This document shows positions 1-6,366 of a DNA stretch of 6,484 nucleotides, in pieces. Under the pieces are notes generated by a model. The model was not told the DNA's origin and ran no database searches. It saw nothing but the letters and a program-made list of their open reading frames with translations. This stretch comes from an uncultured Lachnospiraceae bacterium. Lineage in GTDB: Bacteria > Bacillota_A > Clostridia > Lachnospirales > Lachnospiraceae. The DNA lies in assembly GCA_947175285.1 (NCBI GenBank), contig CAMWMM010000296.1, positions 1 through 6,484 on the forward strand, in the 5' to 3' direction. Both the position numbers and the translations under genes were made by a program. How positions within the stretch are numbered: position 1 is the first letter of the stretch; every line of letters begins with the position of its first letter.

Positions 1-29
1 CCATTTCATTGTAGTACGTTTTGCATTCT

Positions 30-59
30 TTAACATTATAAGATTGTTTCTTTTATAAT
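30..59 (+). promoter_or_regulatory. Sigma-A-like promoter of the mannanase gene
   Basis: A -35 box TTAACA (30-35, five of six matches to TTGACA) and a perfect -10 box TATAAT (54-59) are separated by 18 bases. This predicts transcription starting near 66 and a leader of about 65 bases before the mannanase start codon. No operator-like palindrome or catabolite-repression site was recognised around it, although only 29 bases lie upstream of the -35 box. Confidence 0.65.
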
Positions 60-83
60 CCCTAAGTGTAACAATTAAAAAAA

Positions 84-130
84 TAAAGAAAGGATAGGTG
101 ACGGGTTTTACCCGTGGCTGGGTGTAATTT
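84..130 (+). promoter_or_regulatory. Structured translation-initiation region of the mannanase mRNA
   Basis: A purine-rich, Shine-Dalgarno-like stretch (AAAGGATAGGTGA, 89-101) lies too far from the ATG at 131 to act directly. A perfect hairpin follows, ACGGGT (101-106) / ACCCGT (110-115) with a TTT loop. Only a weak GGTG (121-124), six bases before the ATG, is correctly spaced. A 9-codon mini-ORF (GTG at 98 to TAA at 125-127) spans the hairpin and ends just before the ATG. Either the weak GGTG serves as the binding site, or ribosomes reach the ATG by reinitiation from the mini-ORF. The hairpin and spacings are seen directly; the mechanism is inferred. Confidence 0.4.
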
Positions 131-1537
131 ATGACAAAAAAACTAAAAAAAGCGCTATCATTCCTCGTTGGAGCTGCAGCACTTGTATCAATCGGTTTTG
201 GAGCAGCAGGACAGAACGCAGAAGCTGCCGAAAGTAAAGCAGGAGGAAATTACAAAGAGGTTATTGAATTTGAGGACGCCAACAACTTTGAGCAAAACGG
301 GGACAACTATATTGACTCATATATGTTTCTTGGTTACTCTGGAAGTGGGTATTTGTATCTGGTATCAGGCTGGGGCGAAGTCAATTTTAATGTGCCGCAG
401 GATGGCGAATATCGGATCACAGTTGTTACTAATGCAAATACCTATAAGGAAAACTGGTGGTATCTGGATGAATCAGATAGTGGGGCGTTACTTACAACCG
501 GGAATCAATGGGAACAGTATGCAGTGACGTCTTATTTGTCCGCAGGGTGGCATAAGTTTGGCGTTTCGGCAGAATGGGGCTATACAGCACTAGATTACTG
601 CATTATTGAACTGGTTTCTGGCGGTTCGGATCTTCCTGATGGACGTAGCATGTATGTGAAAAATGGAAGGCTTTATGATGCGGATGGCGATGATTTTATG
701 ATACGTGGTGTTAATGTGGCACATGCATGGTATACAGATAATACATGGACTTCAATAAACGCAATTGCTGATCGCGGTGCAAACTGTGTTCGTGTGGTAC
801 TTGCAGATGGCAGTCAGTGGGAAAAAACTTCCCGGCAAGAGGTAGAGAACATTATCTGGTGGTGCGAGGAAAGAGGGCTGATTTGTATTTTGGAGGTGCA
901 TGACCATACAGGATACGATGATGCGTCCAGATTGAATAATGCAGTCAACTATTGGATTGATTTGAAAGATTTGGTGAATGCACATAAAGACTATGTTATT
1001 GTGAACATTGCAAATGAATGGCTGGGTACATGGGGGCAAGCGTCTCATTGGGCTAGTACGTATGAGTCGGCAGTCAGAACTTTGAGGAATGCAGGAATTC
1101 AAAATGTTTTGATGATTGATACATCAGGGTACGGGCAGGAAACGTCTACTTGCATTGAGAACTGTCAGCGTGTTTATGAAGCAGATCCAATGAAGAATAC
1201 AATGTTTTCATTCCACTTGTATTCGGTAGCAGGCAAGGATGCTGATACCGTTAGAGGTAATATTGATGCCATGCTTTCGAAAGGAGTAGCGTTCTGCATT
1301 GGAGAGTTTGGCAATTACCAGAATGGAGCAGATGTAGATGAAACTACAATTATGCAGTATTGCACAGAAAAGGGTATCGGATATGCGGCTTGGTCTTGGA
1401 AAGGAAACAGTGGAATCGATACGCCGTTAGATATGGCGATTGACTGGGAAGGCAATAGTCTGTCTGACTGGGGGAACTACGTGTTCTATGCTGATGGAAT
1501 TGGTATTTGCGCAACTTCAGAACTGGCATATCCTTAA
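131..1537 (+). CDS. Secreted beta-mannanase, GH5 (subfamily 8-like), with N-terminal CBM35/CBM6-like module
   Basis: Predicted endo-1,4-beta-mannanase that cuts mannan, glucomannan or galactomannan outside the cell. Residues 1 to about 33 form a signal peptide: basic MTKKLKK, a hydrophobic core, and a likely signal peptidase I site around AEA-A (30-33). Residues about 40-163 start with VIEFEDA and form a beta-rich, aromatic-rich module with the look of a CBM35/CBM6 carbohydrate-binding domain. Residues about 172-468 are the GH5 barrel. LEVHDHTG (254-261), IANEW with proposed acid/base E296, IGEFG with proposed nucleophile E392, and AWSWKGN (420-426) match Bacillus GH5_8 mannanases. The 468-residue length fits one binding module plus one catalytic domain, and both ends look complete. 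There is no dockerin, S-layer domain or LPXTG anchor, so the enzyme is probably released. The ATG at 131 is the start that precedes the signal peptide. The gene has its own promoter and no obvious operon partner. The family call is strong; mannan specificity is inferred from motif similarity. Confidence 0.9.
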   Translation: MTKKLKKALSFLVGAAALVSIGFGAAGQNAEAAESKAGGNYKEVIEFEDANNFEQNGDNYIDSYMFLGYSGSGYLYLVSGWGEVNFNVPQDGEYRITVVTNANTYKENWWYLDESDSGALLTTGNQWEQYAVTSYLSAGWHKFGVSAEWGYTALDYCIIELVSGGSDLPDGRSMYVKNGRLYDADGDDFMIRGVNVAHAWYTDNTWTSINAIADRGANCVRVVLADGSQWEKTSRQEVENIIWWCEERGLICILEVHDHTGYDDASRLNNAVNYWIDLKDLVNAHKDYVIVNIANEWLGTWGQASHWASTYESAVRTLRNAGIQNVLMIDTSGYGQETSTCIENCQRVYEADPMKNTMFSFHLYSVAGKDADTVRGNIDAMLSKGVAFCIGEFGNYQNGADVDETTIMQYCTEKGIGYAAWSWKGNSGIDTPLDMAIDWEGNSLSDWGNYVFYADGIGICATSELAYP

Positions 1538-1605
1538 ATCGAGCAGGTATGCTATCTTACATTAGAGCGTGTTTGAAAAATAAAAACGTTTAGTTATTTT
1601 AATCA

Positions 1606-1628
1606 GACATTTTTGCAGTGGTAATGTC
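1606..1628 (+). other. Weak hairpin downstream of the mannanase
   Basis: GACATT (1606-1611) and AATGTC (1623-1628) can form a 6-bp stem with an 11-base loop. An outer GCGTG (1567-1571) / CACGC (1628-1632) pairing is also possible, although it competes for base 1628. No U-tract follows, so it is not a convincing intrinsic terminator. It could stabilise the 3' end of the mannanase transcript or be chance. Confidence 0.2.
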
Positions 1629-1642
1629 ACGCCTTTACGAAA

Positions 1643-1672
1643 CGGACAGAGTAGCGATAAGGGTGGTATAAT
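1643..1672 (+). promoter_or_regulatory. Extended -10 promoter, likely for the ABC transporter operon
   Basis: A perfect TATAAT (1667-1672) is preceded by TGG, giving the TGnTATAAT extended -10 motif. A partial -35 box CGGACA (1643-1648) lies 18 bases upstream; an extended -10 element often tolerates such a poor -35. The predicted start is near 1679, exactly where the large inverted repeat begins, so the repeat would form the 5' end of the message. This is the best promoter candidate upstream of the transporters, about 365 bases before their first start codon. Confidence 0.5.
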
Positions 1673-1678
1673 CATCTT

Positions 1679-1755
1679 GAAACTTCAACATAAATATGCC
1701 TTCTTTCATTATTGTATTGGGATATAATCAGGATGGCATATTTAGTTGAAGTTTT
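1679..1755. repeat. Large imperfect inverted repeat (20-bp stem, 34-base loop)
   Basis: The left arm (1680-1700) pairs with the right arm (1735-1754) through 20 Watson-Crick pairs, interrupted only by a bulged A at 1690. G1679-T1755 adds a wobble pair. The loop (1701-1734) contains a second TATAAT (1723-1728) without a good -35. The right arm ends in a T-run (1752-1756), so in RNA the structure could act as a weak terminator or attenuator. It could equally be the remnant of a small mobile element or a protein-binding site. The pairing is read directly; the function is not known. Confidence 0.6.
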
Positions 1756-1979
1756 TCTATATTATCTGGCACAAAGGGGGCGGCGGTCTGCGCAATCGGA
1801 CCATCCCGGCAGTGCTGTATATTTCCCTCTTGCAGATGTCCCTTGGGAATTTTATCAAGGAGCTGTCAGCCCGTTATTTGAGCATTTTTCCAAGAAATTC
1901 GGAATGGGGAAAAGGTGGGGTCCCAGGGGAGTTGTTTTTGGAGAAAGGCCTTGTGGAAGAAGACGGAATCCATGAGTGA
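1746..1979 (+). pseudogene. 5'-truncated coding remnant, unknown family
   Basis: From about 1770 to the TGA at 1977-1979, one frame reads as convincing protein with natural codon choices (many CTG, ATC, GAG). It contains a hydrophobic segment, TIPAVLYISLLQMSLGNFI, then a polar tail with WGKGGVPGELF and the ending EEDGIHE. The other two forward frames give proline/arginine-rich or interrupted products. The frame is closed upstream by TAG at 1743-1745, and its only upstream start is a TTG at 1746 inside the inverted repeat with no ribosome binding site. It therefore looks like the last 65-70 codons of a gene that lost its 5' part, lying 59 bases before the transporter start and in the same direction. 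It may once have been the first gene of that operon. I do not recognise the family. Confidence 0.45.
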
Positions 1980-2027
1980 CTTTTGGCAAAGAGGTGCAGA
2001 TGCTTTCAACTTATTTTGACTCATTTT

Positions 2028-2033
2028 AGGGGG
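2028..2033 (+). promoter_or_regulatory. Ribosome binding site of the first ABC transporter
   Basis: AGGGGG lies 5 bases before the ATG at 2039. It supports that ATG as the start rather than the internal ATG at 2063 (residue 9). Confidence 0.7.
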
Positions 2034-2038
2034 AAATC

Positions 2039-3874
2039 ATGAAAGAAAAATCAAAAGAAAAGATGAGCCTGTTACAGGCATTGCGCAATAACATCTATGT
2101 CATGAAGCTGGGGAATGAAATTTCCCGGTCTCGTGTCATACATGCTTTTGTTACAAAGGTGTTTTTTTACTTTGAATGGATCTTTTTCAGTGCATATTTC
2201 CTGAAATATATCGTGAATGCTCTGGACACTGGAACAGAGGCAAAAGAGATTTTCTTTTTTATTTTGTCCTGCGGCGTTTTGTTTTTTGGAATCAACCTGT
2301 ACCGTGACTATATGGAAAATGTGATTGTTCCTTTAACAGATACCCGGATTTACCATGGCGTGTACCTGCGGCTTTATCGAAAAGCGAGAAATGTGGAATT
2401 GCGCTGCTATGAAAATGCTGATTTTTATAACAGGTATACGATGGCCATTGATGATGCAGGGGCAAAGGTATCTACGATTATAGACAGCTACTGGGGAATA
2501 TTTACTGGTATTGTGGCAGTGGTTGTTGTATTTTACACTATGTTTGAGATTGCGCCGCTTTCCGTGTTATTTATTATTTCTCCAATGATTGGGAATTTTC
2601 TGTTTGGGGCGGCATGGAACAGGCTCCTTGTGGAGCGATACCAGGAGAATGCCCCCAATGACAAGGTTATCAACTATGTAAACCGGATTATGTATCTGGT
2701 GGATTATGCCAGGGAGATTCGGCTTTCTAATGTGTTCCGGCTTCTTACCAGACAATATAAAGATGCCACTAAGAGCAGCATGGATCTGGCTGATCAATAT
2801 GCGTTCAAAACAGCAGTCATGGAATTTTTTAAAAATGAGTTTACCTTCACCATTATTTTTGAGGGTGTACTTTTTTATGCTGTCTATGAAAATATTGTAA
2901 CAAAGAGGATATCATTAGCGGAACTGACAGTCATGACAGGTCTGATGGTATCCGCCACATGGATTTTAATTGGTTTGTTTGAAAATATTATGAATATGGT
3001 GAAGAACGGGATGTTTATCAGTAACCTTCGTACCTTTTTGGAATACAGGGAAGAAATTCCGGAGGATCAGGATGGGATTATGGTGGAAACCGAATTTGAA
3101 ACCTTGGAGTTTGACCATGTATGTTTTTCTTACCAGCAGGAGGAAACGATTCGTGACCTGTGTTTTACGATCAAAAAGGGAGAAATGATAGCCTTAGTTG
3201 GTCATAATGGTGCCGGGAAGAGCACAATAATTAAACTTATGCTGCGACTCTACGACCCGACAGAAGGAACTATCCGTTTAAACGGGATAGATATCCGCAA
3301 GTATAATCTGCGTTCCTACAGAAAGCTTTTTGCCACAGCGTTCCAGGATGTATGTCTTTTTGGCATGACGGTCAAGGGAAATATCCTGATGGGGGACAAA
3401 GGAACACCAGAAGAGGAAAAAAGGGTGATAAAAGCACTGAAAAAGGCGGGAGTTTATGAGAAGATACAGCAATTACCACATGGGATAGATACCATGATGA
3501 CAAAGGAGTTTGACGAAGAGGGTGCAGTGCTTTCCGGCGGCGAAAGTCAGAAGGTGGCAGTGGCTAGAGCCTTTTACAGGAAATGTCCGGTTAAGATATT
3601 TGATGAGCCATCCAGTGCACTGGATCCCATTGCAGAGTATGAGCTTTTTAAAAGCATTATGGAGGATCGCAAACAGAATACCATGATTTTCATATCTCAT
3701 CGTCTGTCCTCTGTAAAAAATGCGGACTGTGTACTAATGCTGGAACAGGGAAGGATCATAGAGCGGGGCTCCCACAGGGAGTTGATGGCACTCCAGGGCA
3801 GTTATGCAGAGATGTATCGAAAGCAGGCAATGAATTATCTGGCAGTAGATTCTGTGGAGGACATAGTATTATGA
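2039..3874 (+). CDS. ABC exporter half-transporter 1 (membrane domain fused to ATPase domain)
   Basis: A 611-residue ABC-type exporter half: an N-terminal membrane domain fused to a C-terminal ATPase, in the cytoplasmic membrane. Hydrophobic segments suggest about six membrane helices near residues 38-60, 70-88, 150-170, 173-192, 265-285 and 295-316. The ATPase domain starts near 350. It has Walker A GHNGAGKST (388-396), Q-loop Q436, signature LSGGESQ (498-504), Walker B with FDEP (catalytic E523), D-loop SSALDP (525-530) and H-loop H554. All key residues are present, so this half should hydrolyse ATP. There is no N-terminal C39 peptidase domain, so it is not a leader-cleaving bacteriocin exporter. 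Its stop overlaps the next gene's ATG, and the two ATPase domains share blocks such as the MMT..EFD.EG segment before the signature, pointing to an ancient duplication and a heterodimer. The substrate is unknown; peptide, lipid or drug export are all possible. Confidence 0.9.
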   Translation: MKEKSKEKMSLLQALRNNIYVMKLGNEISRSRVIHAFVTKVFFYFEWIFFSAYFLKYIVNALDTGTEAKEIFFFILSCGVLFFGINLYRDYMENVIVPLTDTRIYHGVYLRLYRKARNVELRCYENADFYNRYTMAIDDAGAKVSTIIDSYWGIFTGIVAVVVVFYTMFEIAPLSVLFIISPMIGNFLFGAAWNRLLVERYQENAPNDKVINYVNRIMYLVDYAREIRLSNVFRLLTRQYKDATKSSMDLADQYAFKTAVMEFFKNEFTFTIIFEGVLFYAVYENIVTKRISLAELTVMTGLMVSATWILIGLFENIMNMVKNGMFISNLRTFLEYREEIPEDQDGIMVETEFETLEFDHVCFSYQQEETIRDLCFTIKKGEMIALVGHNGAGKSTIIKLMLRLYDPTEGTIRLNGIDIRKYNLRSYRKLFATAFQDVCLFGMTVKGNILMGDKGTPEEEKRVIKALKKAGVYEKIQQLPHGIDTMMTKEFDEEGAVLSGGESQKVAVARAFYRKCPVKIFDEPSSALDPIAEYELFKSIMEDRKQNTMIFISHRLSSVKNADCVLMLEQGRIIERGSHRELMALQGSYAEMYRKQAMNYLAVDSVEDIVL

Positions 3875-5706
3875 GTGAAAAAAATAAAGAGAATGTGCAA
3901 AAGCACAATGCAAAGCAGGTGTGGTCAAATAATCTGTTTTTGATCAGATTGTGTATTCAGGCATCGCCAGCTTACGTCATTTTTGTGACGTTGGATGTAG
4001 TCAGGAATCAGGTTTCTGTTTTTATAGAGCATATCTATGGGATCGGTTATATTTTGGAGGCGGCGGAATTTCATTATCCCTTTAAACGAGTTGCGTTGTT
4101 TGTATTGGGTCTGGCTCTTTTTGTGACATTGGAGATGGTTTTTTCTGCATGGGTATCAAACTATATCGGTGCAAAGAATCTGCCGAAAGTGCGTCAAAAG
4201 GTCAGGCTTACTCTTTATGAAAAGACAGCAAGTATGGATTTAAAATGTTATGATGATCCGGATTACTATAATCAGTTGGTGCTGGTTTTGTCAGAAGCAG
4301 ATAAACAGATTGACCGATGCATTACTTTCCTTCAGAATACTTTTTCCGGAATTGCTGTATTTTTAACCACCGGAATATATTTTTTCTATAAGGACCGTGT
4401 TTCTATTCTGTTTGCCGCAGCATCGTTTTTTATGGCATTTTGTTTCAACCAGATTTATAATCGCCTGACCTTTCAGCTGCGTGTTAACCGGAATCCTTTG
4501 GAACGGAAAAGAGATTATGTAAAGAGAGTCTTTTACATGCAGGATTATGCCAAGGAACTGCGTTTAAATCCGAAGATGGCGGAAGTTATATACCAAGATT
4601 TCGAACAATGCAATGAGCAAATTTATAAGGTGGAAAAAAGCTATACAGGAAAGCGGTTTTTGCTTAGTTTTTTGCGCAGGTATGTCAGCAATGGTTTTAT
4701 GAGTGATGTGGTATATGTCAGCTATTTGGTTTTTCGGGCAGCGGTTATGGGAGGATTGTCGTATAGTAGTGTGGCAATTTTATATCATTCCTTCGGAAGG
4801 CTGAAGTGGAGTATGAGCATTTTTACGGATGTATACCCATATGCCTGTGAGACCAGTTTATATGTCCAAAGGATTCGAGATTTTCTTGCTATGCAGCCTG
4901 AGCTTGTAAGTGAGAAGAAGCTTCCAGTAACGGGTGGTGCCAAGGAAATAGAGATTCGGAATATTTGTTTTGAATACGGAAAGACAGGAGAAGGAAAAGC
5001 GCAGATATTGAATGATATTTCCTTTGCAATACGGCCGGGAGAAAAAATTGCTATAGTAGGCTACAATGGAGCAGGAAAAACTACGCTGATGAAACTTATA
5101 ATGAGGCTTTATGATCCTGTATCTGGACAGATTATAGCAGACGGCAGAGATATCAGGGATTATGATTTGCAGGACTATAGAAAATCAATTGGAACAGTAT
5201 TTCAGAACTTCAAAATTTTTGCGGGCTCTGTGAAGGAAAATGTTCTGATGGATGCAGCAGCCCCAGGGATATCAGAAGAGCCTATCAAGCAGGCATTGGT
5301 ACACAGTGGACTGGCGGAACGCCTTACAGCCTTACCGAATGGTATGGATACTATGATGACTACAGAATTTGATAAAGAGGGAGTAAATCTTTCCGGCGGG
5401 GAGAGCCAGAAACTTGCTATCAGCAGAGTATTTTATAAAGATGCAGGGCTGATTATTTTGGATGAACCTTCCAGTGCACTTGACCCTATTGCGGAGTATC
5501 AGCTGAATCATGCGATTTTGGAAATGGCAGAACACAGGACAGTGATTTTTATTTCGCATAGGTTGTCCACTACACGCTTGGCGGACCGGATCATCCTAAT
5601 GGAAAATGGGCAGATCGTGGAACAGGGAACGCATGATAGTTTATTAAAGGCACAGGGCAAATATGCACAAATGTGGAATGTGCAGGCAGAGCAATATTTA
5701 GCTTGA
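3871..5706 (+). CDS. ABC exporter half-transporter 2 (membrane domain fused to ATPase domain)
   Basis: The probable heterodimer partner of the preceding gene, also 611 residues. Hydrophobic segments near residues 33-58, 73-95, 155-173, 178-195, 275-292 and 298-318 form the membrane domain. The ATPase domain (from about 357) has Walker A GYNGAGKTT (397-405), Q-loop Q445, signature LSGGESQ (507-513), Walker B LIILDEP with catalytic E532, D-loop SSALDP (534-539) and H-loop H563. Its ATG lies in an ATGA overlap with the upstream TGA, and GGAGG (3856-3860) sits 10 bases before it, so translation is probably coupled. Unlike many heterodimeric exporters, neither half shows a degenerate signature or a missing catalytic glutamate, so both ATP sites look active. 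The substrate cannot be told from the sequence, and no cargo or modification gene is next to it. Confidence 0.9.
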   Translation: MSEKNKENVQKHNAKQVWSNNLFLIRLCIQASPAYVIFVTLDVVRNQVSVFIEHIYGIGYILEAAEFHYPFKRVALFVLGLALFVTLEMVFSAWVSNYIGAKNLPKVRQKVRLTLYEKTASMDLKCYDDPDYYNQLVLVLSEADKQIDRCITFLQNTFSGIAVFLTTGIYFFYKDRVSILFAAASFFMAFCFNQIYNRLTFQLRVNRNPLERKRDYVKRVFYMQDYAKELRLNPKMAEVIYQDFEQCNEQIYKVEKSYTGKRFLLSFLRRYVSNGFMSDVVYVSYLVFRAAVMGGLSYSSVAILYHSFGRLKWSMSIFTDVYPYACETSLYVQRIRDFLAMQPELVSEKKLPVTGGAKEIEIRNICFEYGKTGEGKAQILNDISFAIRPGEKIAIVGYNGAGKTTLMKLIMRLYDPVSGQIIADGRDIRDYDLQDYRKSIGTVFQNFKIFAGSVKENVLMDAAAPGISEEPIKQALVHSGLAERLTALPNGMDTMMTTEFDKEGVNLSGGESQKLAISRVFYKDAGLIILDEPSSALDPIAEYQLNHAILEMAEHRTVIFISHRLSTTRLADRIILMENGQIVEQGTHDSLLKAQGKYAQMWNVQAEQYLA

Positions 5707-5720
5707 CTCAACTATAGCTT

Positions 5721-6080
5721 ATGTTTGAAGATTGCCGCCTTAACTGCTTGGAAGATATCTTATGTCAAGATCTGTCTGAGCCTTTTATGCTTGAAAAATT
5801 CTGGCTTTGGGAAGATGATGACAGAGCAGCAGACGTAATTGAAGCAGAAATGCAAAATAAAGTTTACCGAGGAAATATTGAATTGCTATATATGGGAGAA
5901 GCAATGAGTTATAATCCGATTGTAACAGGAAAGTGCCGAGGCGAAGTCTGGAATTTCACAGATGTAGATGTCCAACCTTGCTGTGAACAGCAAGATTTTT
6001 TGGGCTGGTTTGAGTTGTGGCTGGATGATCAAGATGAAACAGACTATTTCAAAGATTATGTGTATGATGAAGCTGAATAA
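5721..6080 (+). CDS. 5'-truncated SMI1/KNR4 (SUKH) family protein, probably a gene fragment
   Basis: The 119-residue acidic ORF resembles the C-terminal part of SUKH/SMI1-KNR4 proteins, many of which are immunity proteins against secreted toxins or contact-dependent systems. The recognisable core is IVTGKCRGEVW (67-77), then FTDVDVQP (79-86) and FLGWFELWLD (93-102). Family members are usually longer, and the N-terminal region with its conserved G/P-rich motif and the LP..Y..FL segment is absent. A TAG at 5715-5717 closes the frame just before the ATG, no Shine-Dalgarno precedes it, and the ORF begins 14 bases after the transporter stop. The position where family members usually carry a glycine-rich turn reads MGEAMSYN here. 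The simplest reading is a remnant whose 5' half was lost when it was joined to the transporter genes. No toxin gene is nearby. A short functional variant expressed by readthrough from the transporter operon is possible but less likely. Confidence 0.65.
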   Translation: MFEDCRLNCLEDILCQDLSEPFMLEKFWLWEDDDRAADVIEAEMQNKVYRGNIELLYMGEAMSYNPIVTGKCRGEVWNFTDVDVQPCCEQQDFLGWFELWLDDQDETDYFKDYVYDEAE

Positions 6081-6108
6081 GTATTGATAAGAAAAGTAAA
6101 ATTTTTGC

Positions 6109-6137
6109 TTGACAACAGACATTTTTACACGTATGAT
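6109..6137 (+). promoter_or_regulatory. Strong sigma-A-like promoter
   Basis: A perfect -35 box TTGACA (6109-6114), exactly 17 bases of spacer, and a -10 box TATGAT (6132-6137, five of six matches to TATAAT). Transcription should start near 6144. This is the best promoter in the window by consensus, yet no full-length gene follows within it. Confidence 0.7.
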
Positions 6138-6183
6138 TAGTAATGTAATAATTCAGACAGCACCAAGTTATTATAGAAATTTT

Positions 6184-6190
6184 AGGAGGA
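6184..6190 (+). promoter_or_regulatory. Consensus ribosome binding site for a 12-codon ORF
   Basis: AGGAGGA sits six bases before an ATG at 6197. It is the strongest Shine-Dalgarno in the window and is spaced ideally, so the very short ORF behind it is probably translated. Confidence 0.6.
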
Positions 6191-6196
6191 TTTTGC

Positions 6197-6235
6197 ATGT
6201 TAACTGTGATTGTAATGGAGAAAATTGCAAAGTAA
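6197..6235 (+). CDS. Possible 12-residue leader peptide
   Basis: ATG at 6197 to TAA at 6233-6235 encodes MLTVIVMEKIAK. It has a consensus ribosome binding site and lies about 53 bases after the predicted transcription start, with an intrinsic terminator 130 bases further on. The peptide is hydrophobic at the start and basic at the end, with no run of one amino acid as in biosynthetic attenuators. The arrangement is more like a regulatory leader peptide, as known upstream of several ribosome-targeting-antibiotic resistance genes, than a functional small protein. It could also be the start of a gene frameshifted soon after initiation, but downstream frames give no recognisable protein. Confidence 0.4.
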   Translation: MLTVIVMEKIAK

Positions 6236-6292
6236 ATATTGCAAGGGGTGATTTTTGGCTTTATTATTTTAAGGCTAGGAGTCTGCCCATCT

Positions 6293-6314
6293 GCTGACGG
6301 CATGAACTGCCAGC
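6293..6314 (+). other. Bulged hairpin within the leader region
   Basis: GGCA (6299-6302) and TGCC (6308-6311) pair around a TGAAC loop. GCT (6293-6295) and AGC (6312-6314) continue the stem after a 3-base bulge. It is the most GC-rich structure between the short ORF and the terminator. No function is known. Confidence 0.35.
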
Positions 6315-6366
6315 GTTTTCGCCTTACAATTGCTTTCGTATTATGGTATAGATTTTGAATCATAAG

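Larger units (their letters stand above)
1538..2038. other. 500-base region between mannanase and transporters, no intact gene
   Basis: This stretch holds no complete recognisable gene. It contains a weak hairpin, an extended -10 promoter, a large imperfect inverted repeat, a 5'-truncated coding remnant, and the ribosome binding site of the first transporter; each is listed separately. The part from about 1770 to 1975 is visibly more GC-rich than the AT-rich 1538-1760 part, consistent with a junction near 1760-1775. No strong intrinsic terminator for the mannanase is evident. Confidence 0.6.

Noticed and set aside
1565..1581. GAGCGTGTTTGAAAAAT, reminiscent of an insertion-sequence end
   Set aside because: No reverse-complement partner and no transposase remnant is present in the window, so an IS call cannot be supported.
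1549..1593. 14-codon ORF just after the mannanase stop
   Set aside because: No properly spaced ribosome binding site and no coding character; it covers the start of AT-rich non-coding sequence.
1696..1749. 17-codon ORF lying inside the inverted repeat, considered as an exported precursor peptide
   Set aside because: It has no ribosome binding site, and its bases are explained by the stem-loop; no leader/core pattern is visible.
1712..1975. 87-codon ORF in an alternative frame overlapping the 1746-1979 remnant
   Set aside because: Starts with TTG without a binding site and gives a proline/arginine-rich product; the frame ending at 1979 has much better codon choice and protein character.
2039..5706. 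Bacteriocin/RiPP biosynthesis cluster
   Set aside because: No precursor peptide, modifying enzyme or C39 peptidase domain is visible; the transporter pair alone cannot support this call.
5721..6080. Toxin-immunity pair or contact-dependent system
   Set aside because: Only a truncated immunity-like C-terminus is present; no toxin domain, secretion signal or full-length partner is found nearby.
1604..6126. 11-base direct repeat CAGACATTTTT at 1604-1614 and 6116-6126, on either side of the transporter segment
   Set aside because: AT-rich 11-base matches are expected by chance several times in a window of this size, and the flanks do not extend the match in a way typical of target or attachment sites.
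6049..6363. 104-codon reverse-strand ORF
   Set aside because: No ribosome binding site, biased composition, overlap with the SUKH-like ORF, and the opposite strand carries a coherent promoter-to-terminator unit.
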